Counted from the stretch's first letter, positions 33,355-42,395 are shown. The stretch is DNA of 61,649 nucleotides from Propionibacteriales bacterium (GCA_026392465.1 JAPLCA010000010.1:1-61649); one strand, 5' to 3'. The notes: generated by a model from the sequence alone, not told the origin. Numbers and translations: made by a program.

Positions 33355-33807
33355 TCAGGGGCGCGACGGCTCCCCGTCCCAGCCCGGGACGACGACCACG
33401 TCGATGCCCTCGGACTCCCATAGCGCGATGACGTTCGGGTTGTCGTCCCAGGCCCGCACGACGCGGTAGCGCTGGCGCACCTGGGCGAGGACGTCGCGCT
33501 TGACCTCGACGTCGGGCCGGCCGTCGTGCTCGCCGCGCAGGTAGAGGTGGTCCGACGGCACGTCGTGCAGCGCCAGCCAGAACGACGTGCCCGTACGCCA
33601 GTGCTCGCGCCGCGCCGTGACGACCACGACGGCCCGACCATCGCGCGCCGCGGCCCGGGCGCCCTCGACGACCCAGGCGTGCGGCGGACAGCCGAGGGCG
33701 GCCTCGTGGAACGCCTCGAAGTTGCGTCGGCTCCCGCGCACGTGGTGCCGGACGCTCGCCACGTCGCACAACGTGCCGTCGACGTCGAAGATCTCGGCCT
33801 CCCGCAT
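33355..33807 (-). CDS. HAD-family phosphatase, polynucleotide-kinase phosphatase-like
   Basis: 150 aa. AEIFDVDGTLCDVASVRHHV carries HAD motif I with D8 and D10; VVVVTARREHW is motif II; KRDVLAQ supplies the motif III Lys; and VRAWDDNPNV is motif IV. The layout matches the phosphatase half of phage/bacterial polynucleotide kinases, without a kinase domain. It may act on nucleic acid 3'-phosphates or another small phosphate ester. TAGGCT lies 7 bases before the ATG, so the mRNA is probably leaderless. Confidence 0.82.
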   Translation of the reverse strand: MREAEIFDVDGTLCDVASVRHHVRGSRRNFEAFHEAALGCPPHAWVVEGARAAARDGRAVVVVTARREHWRTGTSFWLALHDVPSDHLYLRGEHDGRPDVEVKRDVLAQVRQRYRVVRAWDDNPNVIALWESEGIDVVVVPGWDGEPSRP

Positions 33808-33814
33808 GGGCAGG

Positions 33815-33820
33815 AGCCTA
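33815..33820 (-). promoter_or_regulatory. leaderless-type -10 element of the HAD gene
   Basis: TAGGCT on the minus strand followed by seven bases and the ATG at 33807. Confidence 0.4.
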
Positions 33821-33890
33821 CGACGGGACGTCTCGTGGCGGCGTTCTCTTCAACCCCGGCGGAGGACGGCGCTGTCCGAGGTCGGCCGCG

Positions 33891-34172
33891 TCATCGGTAC
33901 AGCGGGATCTTGATCGTGCGAGAAGGTCCGCGGCCTCCCTCTCCACTCCAGGTGCATGTCAACGCTGCCTTGAGGCGGTCGGCGTCGTACGAGAGCGACG
34001 CCTGCCAGACCTCGAGGTCGCTCGGGGCGGCTTCGAGACATCGTTGAGCGAGATCTCCACGGCTCATCCACGCTGCTGCGCCCCCCACTGTCGCGGTCGT
34101 CAACACGCATCCGACCAGCATGCCTGCGAGAAACTGGCGACTTACTCGTGTTCGTGTGGAGGTCGATGGCAT
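33891..34172 (-). CDS. small membrane/exported hypothetical protein
   Basis: 93 aa. RVSRQFLAGMLVGCVLTTATVGGAAAWM is a single N-terminal hydrophobic segment (anchor or signal), followed by a short extracytoplasmic domain with two cysteines (QRCLEAA and LTCTWSG) that could pair. No family is recognised. The ATG at 34172 lies about 90 bases after the marC stop on the same strand, so it may be the end of that operon. Confidence 0.55.
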   Translation of the reverse strand: MPSTSTRTRVSRQFLAGMLVGCVLTTATVGGAAAWMSRGDLAQRCLEAAPSDLEVWQASLSYDADRLKAALTCTWSGEGGRGPSRTIKIPLYR

Positions 34173-34264
34173 GGAACCAATGTGACGTACGAGGACTCGG
34201 GCGATCCGCCCGGTCGAGGCCCGCGTGGGTTCCTCGTGCTCGCGGTGCAGGCAGCTCGAAGGAC

Positions 34265-34882
34265 CTACGAGGGCAGGACGGCCAGCACACCGTGCACGAA
34301 CAGCTCGACGCCGATCGCGAGGATCAGGAAGCCCATCACGCGGGTGAGGGCGCCGATGCCGGTCGGGCCCAGCCGGTCGACGACCGGGGTGGCGAAGCGC
34401 AGTGCGAGCGCGATGAGCAGGCCGATGGCGAGACCCGCGACCAGGATGCCGACCCGGTCGAGCGGGTCGGAGTGTCGCGCCGACAGCGCGATGACCACGC
34501 CGATGGCGCCGGGCCCGGCCACCAGCGGCAGCGCCATCGGCGAGAACGACACGTCGGCCTTGGCGGCGGCGTGCTCCTTCTCGGCCGCGGTGCTCGTCTC
34601 GCGCGGCACGATCATGCCGAATCCCGAGTGCGCCACCACGAGACCGCCCGCGATCTGCAGCGAGGCGATGGTGATGCCGAAGGCGCTGAGCACGAGGCTG
34701 CCGAGGAGCGCGAAGACGCCCAGGATCGCCGCGACGTAGATGCCGGTGCGCCACGCCTGGCGTCGCACCTGGTCGGCCGGCTGGCCCTCGGTCAGGGCCG
34801 CGAAGGCCGCCACGGCCCCGAGCGGGTTGGTGATCGGCAGCAGCGCCGCGAGGGCGGCGAGGGCCACGGAGACGGACGTCAC
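34265..34882 (-). CDS. MarC-family integral membrane protein
   Basis: 205 aa, six hydrophobic helices. ALLPITNPLGAVAAFAALT and LPLVAGPGAIGVVIALS (the two repeated N/GP segments) are the family marks. MarC proteins were once linked to multiple antibiotic resistance, but their function is unsettled. GTG at 34882 overlaps the stop of the GT2 gene (GTGA), so it belongs to the glycosyltransferase operon. Confidence 0.85.
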   Translation of the reverse strand: MTSVSVALAALAALLPITNPLGAVAAFAALTEGQPADQVRRQAWRTGIYVAAILGVFALLGSLVLSAFGITIASLQIAGGLVVAHSGFGMIVPRETSTAAEKEHAAAKADVSFSPMALPLVAGPGAIGVVIALSARHSDPLDRVGILVAGLAIGLLIALALRFATPVVDRLGPTGIGALTRVMGFLILAIGVELFVHGVLAVLPS

Positions 34883-35763
34883 GCCTCCATCGTGGCAGCC
34901 GTCGCCGCGTGCGTCGCGTCGGACCTCTCGTAGTCGCCGTCCTGGGTGCGTCGCACCAGCCCCTGCTCCTCGAAGGCGTCGAGCCAGCCCTGCATGGGCC
35001 ACCGGCCCCAGCGGTCGCGGAACAGCCTGCCGTTGCGGAGCACGTCGTCGAGGTGCTGCACCGGCGGGGTCTGCGTGGGGTGGTGCTGGTGCGCGGCCCG
35101 CGCCCCGCCCACCCACGCGAGCGGCACGCCGGCCGCAGCGGCCCGCTGCCCGACGTCGGTGTCCTCGGCGCCGTAGCCGGTGTACGCCTCGTCGAACCCG
35201 CCGACCCGCTCCCAGGTGGCGGGGGTGAGGGCGAAGGAGAGCGACCAGAACAGGTCGTGCCCGTCGGCGTCGACCACGACGTCGCCGGCGGCGGGGGCAG
35301 GACGGGCCGGGTGCGGCATCGCGAGCGTGTGCACGGTGTGCAGGTCGTAGCCGCCGGCCGGTGGCGGGGGCAGGTAGGAGACGGGTCCGCAGAGCAGGGC
35401 GTGTTGGGCCAGCGGTCGACGTGACGCCTCCTCGTACGCGAGGACGAGCCCGGGGGAGGCGATGCAGTCGACGTCGAGGAACACCAGCAGGTCGGCCCCG
35501 CGCTCGATCGCCGTGCGGGCGCCGAGGTTGCGGGCCGTGGCGAGCGGGAGCCGGCCGTCGGTCCGCGGCAGGTGCAGGACGTGAGGAGGTCGGCCGGCTG
35601 CGGGCCAGCGAGCCGCGCGCGGGTCGTCCATCGCGACCACGACGTGGTCGTCCGGCGGCACCGTGCCCTCCGCGAGCGACCGCTGCTGCAGCCACAGGTG
35701 CCGGTGCCGACCGTGCACGACCGTGACCACCGCGACGCGGCCCTGACCCCGCGTCGTCGTCAT
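34879..35763 (-). CDS. glycosyltransferase family 2 / galactosyltransferase-like
   Basis: 294 aa. VAVVTVVHGRHRHLWLQQRSL starts the GT-A fold; LPLATARNLGARTAIERGADLLVFLDVDCIAS holds the DxD metal motif (DVD); and FDEAYTGYGAEDTDVGQRAAA is the galactosyltransferase-type acceptor/base region (GYGAED). The ATG overlaps the preceding gene's stop (ATGA). It is the fourth transferase of an operon running 39054 to 34265. Confidence 0.87.
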   Translation of the reverse strand: MTTTRGQGRVAVVTVVHGRHRHLWLQQRSLAEGTVPPDDHVVVAMDDPRAARWPAAGRPPHVLHLPRTDGRLPLATARNLGARTAIERGADLLVFLDVDCIASPGLVLAYEEASRRPLAQHALLCGPVSYLPPPPAGGYDLHTVHTLAMPHPARPAPAAGDVVVDADGHDLFWSLSFALTPATWERVGGFDEAYTGYGAEDTDVGQRAAAAGVPLAWVGGARAAHQHHPTQTPPVQHLDDVLRNGRLFRDRWGRWPMQGWLDAFEEQGLVRRTQDGDYERSDATHAATAATMEA

Positions 35764-36782
35764 CGGTCCGCCGTCCGCGCGTGCGCCACGTCGAGGACGA
35801 CGTCGGCGGCGCGAGCCGCGCCCTTGCCGTCGTTCCAGACCTCCCAGTCGCGGCCGTCGCGGCGCACCGCCTGCTCCAGCAGTGCGGCCCAGTCGTCGTC
35901 GGCCGGGGCCTCGGCGACCACGACGGGCAGCCGCCCGTCGGCCTGCAGCGCCTTCGCGGTGGTCCGCTGCTCGTCGTGCGGACGCTCCTGCGGCACGACC
36001 ACGGCGGGCCGGCGCGCCGCCGCCACCTCGGCCAGCGCGTTCTGCCCGGCGTGGGTCACGACGACGTCGGCGCGCAGCAGCGCGGGCCACGGGTCGGCGA
36101 GCCAGGTCCCGGCGTGGCCGCCGAGCACGGTCCACGTCCAGCCGGGCGTGCCGCGTCGCGCCCGCTCGAGCGAGACGTCGTCGATGCCCGGTCCCCCGGT
36201 GCCCGAGAGGACGGTCACCTGACGGGTCGCCGGAGGTGCGGCGTGGGGCGGCTCCGGGCGGTCGTCGAAGCGCGAGAACGCGCCCACGTGCACGAGGCGC
36301 GGGTCGTCGGCGGCCACGCCCTCGACGACGTCCGCGACGTCGGCGGGCCACGGCGCGACGATGCGGTCGGCGAGGTCGAGGGCCAGCTGGTGCGGTCGGT
36401 CGGTGCGGACGCCGGGCTGCAGCATCTGCACCACGGGCACGCCGTGCAGGCGGCAGAGCGCGGCCACCTCGACCGACGTGTCCACGACGACGACGTCGGG
36501 GTCGGTCAGGTCGATCCACCGCGAGATCGTCGCCATGCGCGAGCGCAGACCGTCGTGCCCGCGGGGCACCCAGTGGAAGACGCCACCGGCGGTCGGGTCC
36601 GGTGGGAGCTCGAAGGGGTCGTCGTCGGCGTCCGGGTCGAGCCCGATCCACAGCTGCGGCCAGTCGCGCGGGGCGCGCAGTGTCGACAGCCCGGTCACCT
36701 CGTGCCCGGCGAGGTGCGGCAGGAGGGTGGTCGCCCGCATCACGTGCCCGTGCCCGTGGTGGTGCACGTAGTAGCCGATCAC
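35760..36782 (-). CDS. glycosyltransferase, GT28/MurG-like GT-B fold
   Basis: 340 aa. It begins VIGYYVHHHGHGHVMRATTL, a His/Gly-rich N-terminal loop typical of GT28-like enzymes that bind the sugar acceptor, and has TVLSGTGGPGIDDV and DVVVTHAGQNALAEVAAARRPAVVVPQ, the nucleotide-sugar binding region with the THAGxN pattern. GTG at 36782 overlaps the upstream stop, and its own stop overlaps the GT2 start. Donor unknown. Confidence 0.85.
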   Translation of the reverse strand: MIGYYVHHHGHGHVMRATTLLPHLAGHEVTGLSTLRAPRDWPQLWIGLDPDADDDPFELPPDPTAGGVFHWVPRGHDGLRSRMATISRWIDLTDPDVVVVDTSVEVAALCRLHGVPVVQMLQPGVRTDRPHQLALDLADRIVAPWPADVADVVEGVAADDPRLVHVGAFSRFDDRPEPPHAAPPATRQVTVLSGTGGPGIDDVSLERARRGTPGWTWTVLGGHAGTWLADPWPALLRADVVVTHAGQNALAEVAAARRPAVVVPQERPHDEQRTTAKALQADGRLPVVVAEAPADDDWAALLEQAVRRDGRDWEVWNDGKGAARAADVVLDVAHARTADR

Positions 36783-37858
36783 GCCGACGCCTCGGCGGGC
36801 TGCGTCGGGCGCTCGGCCCGGGCGTAGAGCTCCTCGTACCGCGTGACCATCCGCTGCACCGAGCAGTGCCGGACCGCGTGGTCGCGTACCGCGGCGCGGT
36901 CGAGCACCACCGCCTCGCGGGCGGCGCGGGCGAGGTCGTCGACGTCGTCGGGTCGTGCCAGGCAACCGGCGGAGATGCCGACCACCTCGGCCAGCGCGCC
37001 GCGGGCGTACGCCGCGACGGGGGTGCCGCACGCCATGGCCTCCGCCGCGACGAGGCCGTACGGCTCGTCCCACTGCGGGGTCACGAGGGCCACGCTGGCC
37101 CGTCCGACGAGGTCGCAGAGGGCGTCGGTGTGCAGGTGGCCGACGAGCCGGGCGTCGTTGCCGAGCAGCGGCTCGACCTCGCGACGCACGTACTCGGCGT
37201 CCAGGACGGGTCCCGCGAGGTCGATCGCGAGGCCGGCGCGTCGGGCGGCGAGGATGGCCACGTGCGGAGCCTTCTCCGGCACCAGTCGGCCCGTCCACAC
37301 CGCTCGCCCCCCGCCCGGGCCCGGCTGCCACCGGGAGGTGTCGACGCCGTTGGGCACCACCTCGGCCCGCACGGCGTGCGCCCAGGCGGTGGCCGTGTGC
37401 CGGCTCACCGCGGCGAACGTCGACGCACCGCCGGACATGGCGATGGCCGACTCCAGCCAGCCCAGCGGCGGGGTGTGCAGCGTCGTGACCATCGGCACCG
37501 ACAGCATCGAGGCCATCGCGACGGGGAGGTGGTGGAGGCTGTTGTTGTGCACGACGTCGAAGCGCGTCTGGCCTCCGCGGGCGAGGCGGAGCATGAGCGC
37601 CAGGTAGGCGTGGTGCTCGCGCATCCACGCGTCCGGGTGCGCCCCGACGTCGGCACGCGCCGCTGCGCTCGGCTCGAACGGCGGCACGTCGAGCTCCTCG
37701 ACGTCGAGGGAGGGGTCGGACCCGGGTGCGGCGAAGACGCTCACCCGGTGGCCGCGGTCCACGAGCGCGCGGGCCAGCGTGGCGGTGTGCGCCTCGAGCC
37801 CTCCGTGGAACGGCTCGGCGACGGGGAAGCGAGCGGACGCGACGAGGCAGATCCTCAT
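36779..37858 (-). CDS. glycosyltransferase family 4
   Basis: 359 aa GT-B enzyme. RFPVAEPFHGGLEAHTATLARALVDRGH is the acceptor-side glycine loop; DVVHNNSLHHLPVAM, VVPNGVDTSRWQ and EPYGLVAAEAMACGTPVAAYARGALAEVV (the EX7E donor motif) complete the family. ATGA overlaps on both sides show translational coupling in the operon. Confidence 0.92.
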   Translation of the reverse strand: MRICLVASARFPVAEPFHGGLEAHTATLARALVDRGHRVSVFAAPGSDPSLDVEELDVPPFEPSAAARADVGAHPDAWMREHHAYLALMLRLARGGQTRFDVVHNNSLHHLPVAMASMLSVPMVTTLHTPPLGWLESAIAMSGGASTFAAVSRHTATAWAHAVRAEVVPNGVDTSRWQPGPGGGRAVWTGRLVPEKAPHVAILAARRAGLAIDLAGPVLDAEYVRREVEPLLGNDARLVGHLHTDALCDLVGRASVALVTPQWDEPYGLVAAEAMACGTPVAAYARGALAEVVGISAGCLARPDDVDDLARAAREAVVLDRAAVRDHAVRHCSVQRMVTRYEELYARAERPTQPAEASA

Positions 37859-39054
37859 CGCCCACCCACGGTCACGATGCTGCACGCACCCGTCAGGGCG
37901 TCGGCATAGACGGTGGCGTGGGCCTCCGCGAGCTGGCGACGCTGCGCCAGCCGCTGCGCGACCGTCGGGGCGGGGGCGGGCGTCGACGTCCAGGCGTCGC
38001 GCACCGCGGACACGAGGCTGTCGGCGTCGAAGCGGTGCTCGTCGAACGTGAACGGGTGCACCGGCCCCTGGTCGGCGTAGTAGCCGCAGCTCGGGGCCGC
38101 GACCGGGGTGCCGACGTCGCGGCACAGCTCGAGCCAGCCCGAGTGGGTGCCGAAGCGGTACGGCAGCACCGAGAGGTCGAGCGACGCGAGGTAGTCGACG
38201 AGCTCGTCGTCGGTGAAGTAGTCGTGCACGCGCACGTCGACGACGTCGGGCGTGTCGGCGAGCCAGGCGGCCAGGTCGGCGTCGAAGCGCGCGCCGCTCG
38301 GGTCGAGCACGTCGGTGTGGCCGTCGACCTGCAGCACGCCGTCCGGCACCTCCTGGACCGCGCGGAGCAGGGTCGGCAGGAGGGTGGCCGGGTCCATGCA
38401 GGCGCGCAGGCTCTTGACGTGCAGGCCGACGCGGAACTCGCCACCCCGCTCCGCGGGCGCGGACCGGTGTCGGGCGAGCCGCTGCATCGTGGGGGGCTCG
38501 ACGACGTGCGGGTGGGGGAGCACCAGCGCGTCGCGGTCCCACCGTCGCCGCACCTCGGCGGCCGCGCCCTCGGTCAGGGTCGCCACCACCGACGCCGCCG
38601 GAACGAGGACGTCGAGCTGGGCGTCGTGCAGGGTGCGGTCGAGGTGGTGCGGGTTGCGCAGGTCGTGCACGGTGAGCACGAGCGGCTTGCCGTGCGTGCG
38701 CAGCGCCTCGACCAGCGCGGTGAGCTGCGCCGGGGCGAGGGCGTCGAAGCCGAAGTGCACGTGCATCAGGTCGAAGGAGCCGTGCGACCGCTCCACCCAG
38801 GCTGCCTCGAGCATCGCCGGCGGCCACCACGGCTGGCCCGCGGCAGCCGGTCCGCCCCCGGGTGCGGGGTCGGCCAGGCGGCGCACGGGGTCGTCGAGGT
38901 CGAGGTCGGGCGACGACAGGTGCCGCACGTACACATGCCCGGCGGGCACGGACGCGACCCTGATCTCGGGACGACCCCGGCGGGGCCCCATGGACGGCCC
39001 AGTGGACGACACCGTGGATGGCCCGGTGGACGACTCCGTGTCGGCGAGCGGCAT
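37855..39054 (-). CDS. glycosyltransferase, GT-B type, first gene of operon
   Basis: 399 aa. HGSFDLMHVHFGFDAL and PLVLTVHDLRNPHHLD are acceptor-domain features; DVRVHDYFTDDELVDYLASLDLSVLPYRFGTHSGWLELCRDVGTPVAAPSCGYY is covered by the usual donor domain, with SGWLELC in place of the EX7E loop. The start at 39054 follows GAGGGGG at 9 bases. The operon of four coupled transferases plus marC points to a separate glycolipid or glycan pathway, apart from the Wzx/Wzy locus (inference). Confidence 0.82.
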   Translation of the reverse strand: MPLADTESSTGPSTVSSTGPSMGPRRGRPEIRVASVPAGHVYVRHLSSPDLDLDDPVRRLADPAPGGGPAAAGQPWWPPAMLEAAWVERSHGSFDLMHVHFGFDALAPAQLTALVEALRTHGKPLVLTVHDLRNPHHLDRTLHDAQLDVLVPAASVVATLTEGAAAEVRRRWDRDALVLPHPHVVEPPTMQRLARHRSAPAERGGEFRVGLHVKSLRACMDPATLLPTLLRAVQEVPDGVLQVDGHTDVLDPSGARFDADLAAWLADTPDVVDVRVHDYFTDDELVDYLASLDLSVLPYRFGTHSGWLELCRDVGTPVAAPSCGYYADQGPVHPFTFDEHRFDADSLVSAVRDAWTSTPAPAPTVAQRLAQRRQLAEAHATVYADALTGACSIVTVGGR

Positions 39055-39152
39055 GCTGACTGACCCCCTCGAGGCTGTGGGCGACCGCGGACCGGTCGCG
39101 TCCCAGGAGGTACCCGTGGCTGAGGGGGTGAACCCTCCCCGTCACACGCGTC

Positions 39153-39182
39153 GGGGGAGGCGTCCAGCGGACGGCCTCCCCC
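39153..39182 (-). terminator. hairpin terminator after the 105-aa gene at 39201
   Basis: GGGGGAGG and CCTCCCCC pair with an inner GTCC/GGAC, located 18 bases downstream of the minus-strand gene stop. Confidence 0.6.
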
Positions 39183-39200
39183 GTGGCGGGTGCGCCCGAC

Positions 39201-39518
39201 TCAGAGGTCGAGCGTGCCCACCCAGCGCTCGCCCTCGTCGCGGCCCCACGCGTCCCACGCGACGCGACCGGGCGACGGGAAGCCGTCGGAGCCGTTCGTG
39301 AAGCCCTCGGCGTCCTTGTCGACGTCGTGCCGCTTGAAGTAGGCGCGCATCTTCGTGGCCTGCTCGTCGGTGAGCTTCTCGCCGTTCGCGAGCTGGTGGG
39401 CCCGGTGCTCGCCGGTGTCGGTGAAGCCCTTGCCGGCCTTGCCGTCCTCGATCCAGCGGACGGCCCGCTGCGCGGTCTCCTGCACGCCCTTCGGCGGCTC
39501 GTGCTTGCCCTCGCTCAT
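39201..39518 (-). CDS. conserved small hydrophilic protein
   Basis: 105 aa, rich in Gly, Asp, Lys and Glu. ETAQRAVRWIEDGKAGKGFTDTG and HQLANGEKLTDEQATKMRAYFKRHDVDKDAEGF look like a compact soluble protein, and the end VAWDAWGRDEGERWV is distinctive. I recall similar small proteins in actinobacteria without known function. It lies just downstream of the PPOX-fold gene, same strand, about 40 bases apart, so the two may be cotranscribed stress-type genes. Confidence 0.68.
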   Translation of the reverse strand: MSEGKHEPPKGVQETAQRAVRWIEDGKAGKGFTDTGEHRAHQLANGEKLTDEQATKMRAYFKRHDVDKDAEGFTNGSDGFPSPGRVAWDAWGRDEGERWVGTLDL

Positions 39519-39557
39519 CGTCGGACCTCTCTCGTCGTCAGCGCGTTGGTCGCGAGG

Positions 39558-40043
39558 TCACGGGTTCTCGACGACGCCGTGGTCGCTCTTGTACGGCTCG
39601 CCGGTCAGCTTCGACTTCACCAGGCTGATCGCGGACGCGACCTTGCTGCCGGGCGTGTCCCAGTACTCCGCCTTGTCGACGCGCACCTTGATCAGCGTCG
39701 AGTTGTCGCCCTCCGGTCCCTCGGGCAGCCAGGCCTCGGCGAAGGTGTTCCACAGCTCCTTCAGCTTGGCCGTGTCGTCGACGACCTCCGCGTGGCCCGT
39801 GAGCGCCACCCAGGAGTCCGACGAGCTGAACGTCAGCTGCACGTCGGACCGCTTCGCGACGTCGCGCGTGTGCTCGGTGTCCTTCGCCGTGATGAACCAC
39901 AGCTCGGCGGGGTCGAGGTCGGTGTCCTGGCGTGCCATCGGGATGCTGCGCAGGGTGCCGTCGTCGGTGACGGTCGTGAACATGGCGATCCGCAGGTCGG
40001 TCAGCAGGTCGTCGAGGGTCTTCTCGTCGGTCGTGTCACTCAT
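39558..40043 (-). CDS. pyridoxamine-5'-phosphate-oxidase-fold protein (GSP26-like)
   Basis: 161 aa split-barrel flavin-binding family. RIAMFTTVTDDGTLRSIPM, AELWFITAKDTEHTRDV and VQLTFSSSDSWVALTGHAEVVDD match general stress protein 26-like members that bind FMN, FAD or F420. The start follows GAGGAG. It is divergent from the SRPBCC gene at 40188. The actual substrate is unknown. Confidence 0.83.
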   Translation of the reverse strand: MSDTTDEKTLDDLLTDLRIAMFTTVTDDGTLRSIPMARQDTDLDPAELWFITAKDTEHTRDVAKRSDVQLTFSSSDSWVALTGHAEVVDDTAKLKELWNTFAEAWLPEGPEGDNSTLIKVRVDKAEYWDTPGSKVASAISLVKSKLTGEPYKSDHGVVENP

Positions 40044-40187
40044 GGTGGCTCCTCGTCTCGGGGTCGTCTCGACCGTAGGACGGGGTCGGCGGGTACGCCT
40101 CCCGAAATCGGGGGGTTCGACATCGCGTTCCGGGGTACCGGGCCCGGTCGACGTGCACGGCCGTCGATCGTCGCCGACGGTGGAGAC

Positions 40188-40619
40188 ATGACCGAGATCA
40201 GCCGCACGTTCACCGTCCAGCCCGCCCCCGCGACCGTCCTCGAGTACCTGAAGGACTTCTCCCACGCCGAGGACTGGGACCCGGGCACCGAGTCGTGCCA
40301 GCGCATCGACGACGGCCCCGTCGCCGTCGGCAGCCGGTGGCGGAACACGTCGAAGATCGCAGGCGTGAGCACCGAGCTGGAGTACGAGCTCACCGAGCTC
40401 GACGACACGCACGTGCAGTTCGTCGGCACCAACGACACCGCCCACACCACCGACACGATCACCGTCCAGCCGCACGGGTCGGGCAGCGAGATCACCTACG
40501 TCGCCGACATCCAGCTGAAGGGCGCCGCGAAGGTCGCGACCCCCGTCGTCAAGCTGGTCTTCGAGAAGATCGGCAGCGACACCGAGGACGACATGGTGCA
40601 GGTGCTCAACCGGCTCTGA
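40188..40619 (+). CDS. SRPBCC family protein (polyketide cyclase/dehydrase-like)
   Basis: 143 aa. ISRTFTVQPAPATVLEYLKDFSHAEDWDPG is the typical first strand and helices, and LEYELTELDDTHVQFVGTND the inner barrel. It is a single hydrophobic-ligand pocket protein and shows no close similarity to the SRPBCC pair at 15905 and 22600. The ATG at 40188 follows GGTGGAGAC. Ligand unknown. Confidence 0.78.
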   Translation: MTEISRTFTVQPAPATVLEYLKDFSHAEDWDPGTESCQRIDDGPVAVGSRWRNTSKIAGVSTELEYELTELDDTHVQFVGTNDTAHTTDTITVQPHGSGSEITYVADIQLKGAAKVATPVVKLVFEKIGSDTEDDMVQVLNRL

Positions 40620-40762
40620 CCCCACCGGCCCTGCGCCGCGGACGTCGGTGGTCGGCGGGGAACATCCCGCCGCCGTCCGACGTTCACCCCCAGGTCTGCG
40701 CCGTGGTCGATGATGGACTCCACGCGCCACGAGCACGTCCGGCACCGACCCCAGGGGACTTC

Positions 40763-42223
40763 ATGAGCACCGCCACGACCGACCAGGCCGAGACGAGCGA
40801 CGGGGCGCTGTCGCGCGAGCACCTGTTCGTCATCGGCACCCTGCTGGTCGCCACCTTCGTGACCATCCTCAACGAGACCGTCATGAGCGTCGCCGTGCCC
40901 GTCCTGCAGACGGACCTCGGGGTGCCGCCGTCGACCGGCCAGTGGCTCACGACGGCGTTCATGCTGACGATGGCGGTCGTCATCCCGCTCACCGGGTACC
41001 TCATCCAGCGGGTCCCGACCCGCACGCTCTACGTGGCCGCGATGTCGCTGTTCACCGCCGGCACCGTCCTCGCGTTCGCCGCCCAGGGCTTCGGCATGCT
41101 GCTCGTGGCCCGCGTCGTGCAGGCGTCGGGCACCGCGGTGATGCTGCCGCTGCTCATGACGACGGTCATGACGATCGTGCCGGTCGCGCGTCGCGGCGCG
41201 ATGATGGGCAACATCACGGTGGTCATCGCCGTCGCCCCCGCGCTCGGCCCGACGCTCTCGGGATTCGTGCTCGACCACTTCGGCTGGCGCTGGATCTTCG
41301 GCGTCGTCGCCCCGATCGCGCTCGCCGCGCTCGTGATCGGCGCGCGCTACGTGGTCAGCGTGTCCGCCACCGGCGACCAGCGCATCGACGCCGTGTCGGT
41401 GCCGCTCTCGGCGCTCGGCCTCGGCGGCCTCGTGTACGGCCTCGTCGGCATCGGCGAGCACGCGCAGGGGTCGTCGGGCACGCCCACCTGGCTGCCGTTC
41501 GTCGTCGGCGGCGTGGCCCTGGCCGCCTTCGTCGCCCGCCAGCTGCAGCTGCAGCGCGACGACCGGGCCCTGCTCGACCTGCGGGTGTTCACGTCGGGCC
41601 AGTTCCGCATCGCCACCGGCGCGATGCTCATCGCCATGGCGGCCATGTTCGGCTCCTTCCTCCTGCTCCCGCTCTTCGCGCAGCAGACGCTCGGCCTCAG
41701 CGCGCTCGAGACCGGGCTGATCACCCTGCCCGGTGGTGTGGTGATGGGCGTGACCGGACCGTTCGTCGGCCGGCTCTACGACCGGCTCGGTCCGCGCGTG
41801 CTCGTCGTGCCGGGGTCGCTGCTCGTGTCGGCCGGCCTGTGGCTGCTGGTCGACGTCGACGCGGACACGTCGGTCGCGTGGCTGGTGGGCGCCAACCTGG
41901 TGCTGATGCTGGGTCTGTCGGCCACGTTCACGCCGCTCATGACCACCGCGCTCGGGTCGGTCGAGCCGCGCCTGTACTCCTACGCGAGCGCCGTCATCGG
42001 CAGCCTGCAGCAGGTGGCCGGCGCAGCCGGAGCCGCCCTCTTCATCACCATCATGACCGTCGTCTCGGCGCGCGGGGTCGACGACGGCCTCGCCGAGGGC
42101 GAGGCGTTCGTCGGTGGTGTGCAGCAGGCGTTCCTGGTGGGTGCGCTGCTGAGCCTCGTGCTCGTCGTCCTCGTCCCGTTCCTGCGCAAGGCCGACGCGC
42201 CCGAGGGTGCGCCCGCTCACTGA
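40763..42223 (+). CDS. MFS drug transporter, DHA2 (14-TM) family
   Basis: 486 aa with about 14 helices. LNETVMSVAVPVLQTDLGVPPSTGQWLTTAF is covered by helix 1 and motif D (LNETVMSVAVP), RVPTRTLYVAA is motif A, and APALGPTLSGF is the antiporter motif C. It exports drugs or other amphipathic compounds using the proton gradient. It stands alone; substrate not predictable. Confidence 0.9.
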   Translation: MSTATTDQAETSDGALSREHLFVIGTLLVATFVTILNETVMSVAVPVLQTDLGVPPSTGQWLTTAFMLTMAVVIPLTGYLIQRVPTRTLYVAAMSLFTAGTVLAFAAQGFGMLLVARVVQASGTAVMLPLLMTTVMTIVPVARRGAMMGNITVVIAVAPALGPTLSGFVLDHFGWRWIFGVVAPIALAALVIGARYVVSVSATGDQRIDAVSVPLSALGLGGLVYGLVGIGEHAQGSSGTPTWLPFVVGGVALAAFVARQLQLQRDDRALLDLRVFTSGQFRIATGAMLIAMAAMFGSFLLLPLFAQQTLGLSALETGLITLPGGVVMGVTGPFVGRLYDRLGPRVLVVPGSLLVSAGLWLLVDVDADTSVAWLVGANLVLMLGLSATFTPLMTTALGSVEPRLYSYASAVIGSLQQVAGAAGAALFITIMTVVSARGVDDGLAEGEAFVGGVQQAFLVGALLSLVLVVLVPFLRKADAPEGAPAH

Positions 42224-42248
42224 GGGCGCCCCCGTCGGCTGCCCCGCG

Positions 42249-42395
42249 GGCGGTAGGTGGCGCGCGCTTCCTCGTCGGCGGCGGTAGGCAGCACGCGGAA
42301 AGCAGCGTCGAGAGCGCTACCCACCTACCGCTGGCCCGGAGGTAGCGCGCGCCACCTACCGCTGACGGGTCGGGTTCCGCGCGCCACCTACCGCT
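42249..42395. repeat. short repeats of AGCGGTAGGTGGCGCGC type
   Basis: GCGGTAGGTGGCGCGCG at 42249, and its inverse GCGCGCCACCTACCGCT at 42347-42363 and 42379-42395, plus a degenerate CCACCTACCGCT at 42321. The opposed copies can pair and may end transcription between the converging MFS and Ldi-like genes. Confidence 0.6.
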
